A DNA stretch of 53,696 bases from Gnetum montanum (Eukaryota > Streptophyta > Gnetopsida > Gnetales > Gnetaceae): positions 273,528 through 327,223 of the forward strand of contig MNCI01023354.1 of assembly GCA_015680685.1 (NCBI GenBank), in the 5' to 3' direction. Position numbers and translations under genes: made by a program. The notes beneath the pieces are model-generated. The model was not told where the DNA came from and searched no databases. It worked only from the letters and a program-made list of their open reading frames with translations. Positions within the stretch are counted from its first letter, which is position 1. Every line of letters starts with the position of its first letter. Of the stretch, positions 48,202 through 53,696 are shown in pieces.

Positions 48202-49117
48202 TGATGAGCAGTTAAAGGGTATCCCTACGCCCAACCATACGAATCACAAAGTGCTCATGTGTGATCCAGTTGAATTTCATGGACTTTATAGCTTCCAATG
48301 CACTAGTTTTCTAGGCAGTGAACCTTGCCCTAAGGTAATTTGTTGTCTTCCTAATTACACTTGTGAAGCATAATGGTATGGTTAAGAGTAATCAAGGCAT
48401 ATGATTTTTGTCCTTTTGTGTTTTATGGTTTTGGTGCTTGAAGAGAGAGATAGAGTAATTTAATAACTAATTTAATTTAACTAACTAACTAATTCTAACA
48501 TAAGCATCTAGTCCCACTTTTTGTACATGTCTTGAACCCATGTATCCATTGCTGGGTTACTAAGTGTTACACGATTAGGTGCACCAAGCAATAACGTTGT
48601 TAGGATTACCAAGAAAATATGTGTTATGCTCGAAGCAGTCATACTTATGTATTTAATCTATCTAGCTTATCTTGCTTAATTAGCTTAATTACTAGAAAAC
48701 ATTAAATAATTAATTGAAAGCATTAAACAAATATCTAAACTATCCAAAATGCTGGAAGGTTTATTAAAAAGCTCATCTTTAGTTCTGTATACACTGTCAT
48801 GCTCAAGTATAACAATGCTTGAATAAAGATCTGTACACTCAATGATTCCTGTTGCGGGCACTCAAGAGAAATATTCTAACTTTCAAATGTAAAAATTGCA
48901 AGAGTTCGACTACTACTATGAATTTGATGCCTGTAAACATGGCTAGGAGCTTGTATTTATAATTTTTGCTATAGTATTGCATTGACAGGGCCTCGTCAAT
49001 GTAGCAAATGCTACGTTGACACAACCCCATCCATGAGGCAACACCACGTAAACAGGATCCCATTGACAAGGCCATGTCAATAGGAGCCTATCGATGTGGC
49101 ACATTGATGCTTCATCA
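48202..49117 (-). mobile_element. 5' LTR of element C (916 bp)
   Basis: Ends are TGATGAGCAG at 48202 and GCTTCATCA at 49117. It is colinear with 27423-28339, including the CATTGACA/CATTGATG-type U3 repeats at 48980-49100 and a TATA region near 48955-48965. Confidence 0.9.
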
Positions 49118-49209
49118 TTGGCCTATTCTTGGCCCCTTCCCATTCATGATCATTTGTCCCATGGTTGTGATGGGCCTCCTTCTTATGTGTGCTTTCCCTT
49201 TGGTGCCAT
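49118..49209 (-). pseudogene. Third ORF of element A, N-terminal piece
   Basis: Starts MAPKGKHT at ATG 49209-49207, as in C. An in-frame stop follows after eight codons, as in C, so the translated N-terminus is already broken in both. It is cut at 49118 by the C insertion and continues at 27422. Confidence 0.65.
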
Positions 49210-51089
49210 TTGTGGTCACAACACATCCAAGGATTAGTATATATAATGTGTAACTTATAATATTTTGATACCTCATCCTGTTAGTTGGTTACACTCAAGC
49301 TAAGGTTGGACCATGGTAGATTTGTTATTTTATTAATTTTTAAGTTCAAAGCATTACTAAAGCTAGTTGGAAGAGTTTAACTTTTGTAATTTGATGTGTT
49401 TATGTTAGTTTCTTTGTTAAACCTTTGTGGGAGTTGGAACATTTGGAAAACGTTTTTGTCAAAAACTTCAGGTTTGTGGCCCCTACAACTAGGAGCTTAC
49501 CTTCGATAGCTACAAGGTTGAAGAACGGAGTGATTTGGACAAATGGTTAGGAAGATATGGCTTTTGGAAGGTTTTGGGCCTTGAAAATTGAAAAAAATCC
49601 TTTGACATTTGAAATGAAATGTGAAAAATTCAAAGTGTGGGCATGTATATATATAATATTTTTATGTTGCATTGATGGGGTCCTATATACAGGGTCTTGT
49701 ATACATACAGGATCCAGCGACGGGTACCTATTTACGAAGGTTGTAAACAAAATTTTTAACTTGAATTTCTCAAAAAATACACAGAGATTTTTTGATGAAA
49801 GTGGGGTCCATGGAATTCTAGAAAAGCCAAGAATTTGATGGAATCATCGAAAGGGATTGTTGAAAGCTTAAAAATTGAAAAAATTGAATGGAGAATGTGT
49901 TCATTGAAGAAATTTACCTAAGGAGCACACAATTGGATGCAGTGGATGGGGTGCACAAAGGTTTAGATCACAGGAATGTCTAAGTATGATGTATTTAACT
50001 AACCCAACAAAAAAGATATGAAAGTGGATCCTTCCCATAGTAGGCACATGCCCTTTTTGTGTTTGCCTAACCTCAACCTAAGGAGTCTGTGGGCCTCATA
50101 GGTGATTAATGGTTATGAAAGTTAAGGACCAAAACCCAAAAGAATCTACCTAAGAATTCAGGCACATCAAACCAAGACATCAAATAGGGACATGAATACT
50201 AGTAGTGAGGTAAGTCATGGAAAGCATAGATGGATGAGAGAGAAAGTGGAATGGAGTTCCTAATTAAGGTAACATGAAGTCCCTTATGGATTTTGTGGTT
50301 AAATGACTTAATAAAGTTCCCCCTTAGTCCAGACCAAAACCAACCATGTTCACTGACTTTGCATTGCCATTCTAAGATAGGTCCATCTCCTTGACACACA
50401 AGAGTGCTCCCACAGATCAAACACCATTCCTTATAGAGAAGAAAAGAGAAGTAAGAAGTGAGGAAGGGCCTTAGTTAGAGGTGACCTTCAGGCATGGGTA
50501 ACATGTCTTTCTAGTCTCATAACTAGTGCTTATAGCTTGTTATTTTGTCTAAGGGGTGTGCTTTGAATTTTCATCATTTTCATTTTCATTATACACACAT
50601 ATATTTGTTTTTCCTCTTTTTTATGGAAACCACACCATGCAAAGACTTATTCAACTTCCTATTATTGGTCGACACAGAATGGTAACAAATCCAGGAATAC
50701 ACTCATGCACGTAAGTAAGTAGAAGGGTACAAAGAGTATTAAGTCTCCTTGAAGTCACACCCAGTTCAAACCCTTGAATCCTTTCCAAGTCTAAAAACTA
50801 CTAGGGTCACAATTTCATTAAAATTTTACTTAATGAAAAGGAACCTCATATTTCCAAAATAAGGGAAACCATAGAGTTTGTGGATGGGTGGATGTCGTGG
50901 ACTCATTGCTTGATCCATGAAAAAGAAACCATGTCTTAGTTATCGGTACCAAAATTCAAAAATAGAAACTAGATGTTAGTAATTAGAAATAATAAGTACA
51001 AACCACCATTAACAACAACTACTACACCATTGTGTCCTGTTGGCACAAAGCACTTTATTAGTAGAAATTTAGAAAATCACACTCAAAAC
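49210..51089 (-). promoter_or_regulatory. Internal promoter-like block and spacer of element A
   Basis: Non-coding sequence colinear with C. On the minus strand it has a CATTGATGGGG-like repeat (about 49735-49670), a TATA-rich box (49656-49645), the donor GAAG|GTAAGC (GT at 49500-49499), TACTAAT at 49239-49233, and CACAA just before the ATG at 49209. The putative intron would be 291 nt. The rest up to 51089 is spacer. Confidence 0.55.
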
Positions 51090-52482
51090 TGTTGGTGACC
51101 GTTTGGGACGCGATCGCCAATGAGTGTCCTCAAACAGGATTTAGGTGCTTGCTGGTCTTATGGCAACACCAAGGCCCAGATACCTCCAAATAGACTCAGT
51201 ATTTAATGTGAGTATGTGTGTGTGCTGTTGTGGTGTGCGGTTGTGAAAAATGAAACAATTGGGTTGTGTGTAAATCTACAAATGACTTATCTTAAAGAGA
51301 TTCAGCCAACTTTGCCAAGTACTGTGAGTTGTTGGGAGTTCTTATTCTATTCAATTGCCTAGTCTATGCAGTCCTTATAATACCTACTTGTAACAAATAA
51401 AATTTTGCAAAAACATTTGAGCACAACTCTGCGAATCCACTTCTAATTTTCCCCAGAGAAAGAAATAGTTCCACAAGAAAACTAGAAATAGAGCAAGATT
51501 CAATGGAAATAGAAAGAAAAGAAAGCAGATTTGTGTTAAGACCTCAAATGTTTAAACAAGGTAAAATGATACGAGGAAACACTTAGCAATAAATCTATCC
51601 CAAATTCAATAACTATAAATTGTTCAAACTTCCAAAGCTCAAATAAGCAATTTCTTCAAGACAATCCTACTATGCTACCCAAAACTTTGCTGTGTAAACT
51701 ATCACGTACGAGACTCTATCTTGGCTAGATAACGGATGTCAACAATTGCATTCAACAGGACCTTCAAAAGAGTTAACAATTTCTGATTGAAATACCACGG
51801 AGATTCACTTTAAAAATAAAAGAAGCTATTCTGGTCCTATCAAAATACCAAAGATTTTCTAAACCCTCTTGACTATTGAATCGTTCAACGGCTTGACTAT
51901 ATGCAGAGGCTCTCTTACAAAAATCTCAATAGTAGTTCTTATACATTGCACAATAATAAAATTTACTACTAAAATGCTCTTAAGGCTTTTAAACACAAGC
52001 GCTTCTATGGAAAAATTTTAATAGAAATTTTCTATTATGCAACAAGAAACAATAAGAGCAATCTAAAAATCCCAAAATTACTTGCCAAGCATGATACTAT
52101 CTAAACCACTAGCTAAACAATTTAAAAAAAATAAAAAATAATAAGCATAACTCATAGGACTATGACAAATAGGCTGAAAAGTTATCTTTAGCAAGTCATC
52201 TTATAAGCAATCTTTCACAATGTCTTTTTACAAATGCTCTTCCAAGAGTGTGTTTTTTTTAAAGGCTCATCCCCATCAATCCAAATGAGACCTCCAGGAT
52301 TATGTATATCAATAAGATGATAATCATCAACTTTTTTATTTGAATATTTATTTTGTCTTGTATATACAAATGATGGAAGTGTGGCAGAATTAATATCAAT
52401 CATATTTTTATCATGTTCTCTACCATTACCTTTTTCTAGTATCTACTTTTGCTGTTCCATGAAATGGCCAAATGTGCCAACA
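51090..52482. mobile_element. Solo LTR (about 1.4 kb) inserted in A
   Basis: The unit starts TGTTGGTGACC and ends GTGCCAACA, a 6-bp inverted terminal match. It is flanked on both sides by AAAAC (51085-51089 and 52483-52487), a perfect 5-bp duplication. Element C lacks it at the corresponding site near 41750. No primer site, polypurine tract or coding domain is visible, so a solo LTR is the simplest reading. A short non-autonomous element is possible. Its family is unrelated to the TGATGA LTRs. Confidence 0.8.
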
Positions 52483-53128
52483 AAAACAAAATAAATTATA
52501 CAAGAAAGTGTAAAATATTCAAGAAAAAATCAAATGTATCAATGATGGTATAAAATAAAAAATGGTGTAAACTAGGAAAACAATATAAAAAATGTGTAAA
52601 ATAAATAAAGTGTAAAACAAAAATGTGTAAAAGAAAAAATAGAAAAATTGAGAAGCCATGTAAATGGTTAGCATAGATGGCCATCTTCTCCATGAATGAG
52701 TTAGAAGGAGAAGATTCGAAATATTAAGCAAAGTTGTCCATTTGATGAGGTGTTGCTTCCATTGGCTTGCTTGGGCTCATGAAAAAGTTTGATTTGTTGT
52801 GTGTTGACTAGCTACTTTTTGTTTGGGCTTTTAGGTTTAAATATTAATATGGCCCTAGAAGAAAAACATTCATAAATGATGTAAGGTCCTTTCCATAATG
52901 TCTAAAACTTAGTTCATTGAGGTACATGTGTGTGGTTCCAATGGAGAACCTTATCTCTAGGTTGGAATTTCAATTTTCTTATTCTAAGGTCATGGCTTTG
53001 TTTACTAAATGCTTTATGCACTTCATTCAAGGATAGGGCCACTAATTGTTTTTCATCTAGCATGTTAAGGTTGATCAACAGTTCTTTTTATGCTAGACTT
53101 AAGGTCAAGATCTAGGTCACTAGATGTT
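52483..53128 (-). pseudogene. Integrase C-terminal remnant of element A
   Basis: On the minus strand, below the E insertion, KFQPRDKVLHWNHTHVPQ and FHEPKQANGSNTSSNGQ match C's integrase C-terminal part at 42250-41990. T-rich spacer follows down to 52483. The upstream catalytic core lies beyond element E or is lost. Confidence 0.7.
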
Positions 53129-53696
53129 TGATGAGTGGCGAGGTACCCCTACACTCAACCATACGAATACGAGCATGTACGTGTGATCCGGTCGAACTCC
53201 GCAGACTAAATGCCTTAACGCCACAAGAAACACTTGGGGTTAATCGTTCATTGTCTTCCCAGGCTTGCTTGTATGTGTCACGGTGTATGGTTAAGCAAGT
53301 CTGAGGTATATGATTTTTTTTGGTAATTTTCGGTTTATTGCCTATGCTAAAAGGTGAAGGGTAGAGAAACTAAAACTAACTCTAACTACAACACTAAGTC
53401 CTAGCGTCAGCATCCATTCCCACTTACCGTACACACCCTGAACTGTGCAACTGTGGCTACCAAACGCTAATCGTTACTGGGATCACCACACGTAACGCAC
53501 GTGCTTGAAGCAGTCGTACTGAGGCACTTAACTAACCTATGTGTGAGAAGCAGCTGCTTCCTTGACTAGCCGTACACATCTGTAGATGCTCATAATCAAT
53601 TTGTACTTATCCCATGCTCTAGGAGGAAAGGGTTGAGAGAATCTACTCGCGATGAGTAGCCGATTCCTTGGCTAGCCGTACACGTTCGTCAACGCT
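53129..53696 (-). mobile_element. Partial LTR of element E
   Basis: Starts TGATGAGTGGCGAGGTACCC, the reverse complement of the end of B's LTR (GGGGTACCTCGCCGCTCATCA type), and continues through the shared CCATACGAATACG and CCACACGTAACGC regions to the window edge. It interrupts A after ATGTT (53124-53128), which would be its target duplication. The element body lies to the right. Confidence 0.8.

Larger units (their letters stand above)
27423..49117 (-). mobile_element. Athila-like Ty3/gypsy element C with gag, pol and third ORF
   Basis: Minus-strand element nested in A. LTRs are 48202-49117 (5') and 27423-28339 (3'), 916 and 917 bp. Flanks TTGGG (27418-27422) and TTGGC (49118-49122) are a 5-bp duplication with one change. 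The gene order on the minus strand is primer site, gag, protease, RT, RNase H, integrase, third ORF, polypurine tract. Element D is inserted in the third ORF at 28740-37158. Without D, C is about 13.3 kb. All ORFs carry stops, so this copy is dead. Confidence 0.9.
15356..53128 (-). mobile_element. Outer Athila-like Ty3/gypsy element A (interrupted)
   Basis: Old element read on the minus strand. Its 3' LTR is at 15356-16210, followed upward by a polypurine tract and the end of the third ORF. Its own sequence is 15356-16829, 25095-27422, 49118-51089 and 52483-53128. The gaps are later insertions: B, C and a solo LTR. At 53129 a further LTR (element E) interrupts it within the integrase C-terminal region, so its gag, most of pol and its 5' LTR lie beyond the window or are lost. 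The order of the pieces is confirmed by colinearity with element C at 37159-42400. Confidence 0.85.

Overview
The window looks like nuclear DNA of a plant, most probably a gymnosperm. It is AT-rich and gene-poor, holds one ordinary plant gene with a long repeat-filled intron, and is otherwise nested, decayed LTR retrotransposons with a few LINE and SINE remnants. The species cannot be told from the sequence. One base (20052) is N.

Layout. 1-230 is the end of an LTR (element F) that runs off the left edge. 231-3600 is AT-rich and mostly featureless. 4637-11613 (minus strand) is the only intact gene: a 255-residue plant alkaline ceramidase in two coding exons split by a 6.2-kb intron. The intron holds an RTE-type LINE fragment, a SINE and tandem duplications. 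11614-12830 is its leader and promoter region. 13556-15250 holds a SINE copy and a decayed L1-type LINE. 15356 to the right edge is one old minus-strand Ty3/gypsy element (A) that was hit repeatedly: by element B (16830-25094, plus strand), element C (27423-49117, minus), a solo LTR (51090-52482) and element E (53129 to the right edge). C was in turn hit by element D (28740-37158, plus). Target duplications, LTR pairs, primer-binding sites and polypurine tracts support these boundaries.

A, B, C, E and F belong to one superfamily. Their LTRs end in TGATGA...TCATCA, and B and C have a tRNA-Asp-type primer site as in Athila-like elements. C has gag, protease, RT, RNase H and integrase. A, B and C share a long third ORF between the end of integrase (or gag, in B) and the 3' LTR. 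It has a domain resembling the 'putative plant transposon protein' family, then coiled coil, then a Pro-rich tail. B has no visible pol. D is a different gypsy-type element with gag and protease but no RT or integrase.

The most interesting signal is ahead of this third ORF. In A, B and C, about 440-480 bp before a conserved MAPK-encoding start, there is a TATA box preceded by repeats that copy the U3 repeats of the same element's own LTR. In B a 16-bp block is identical in the LTR and at the internal site. Between TATA and ATG lie a splice donor-like site, a TACTAAT branch-point-like site and, in B, an intact TTGCAG acceptor directly abutting the ATG. This suggests a separate internal transcription unit, promoter plus spliced leader, for the third ORF.
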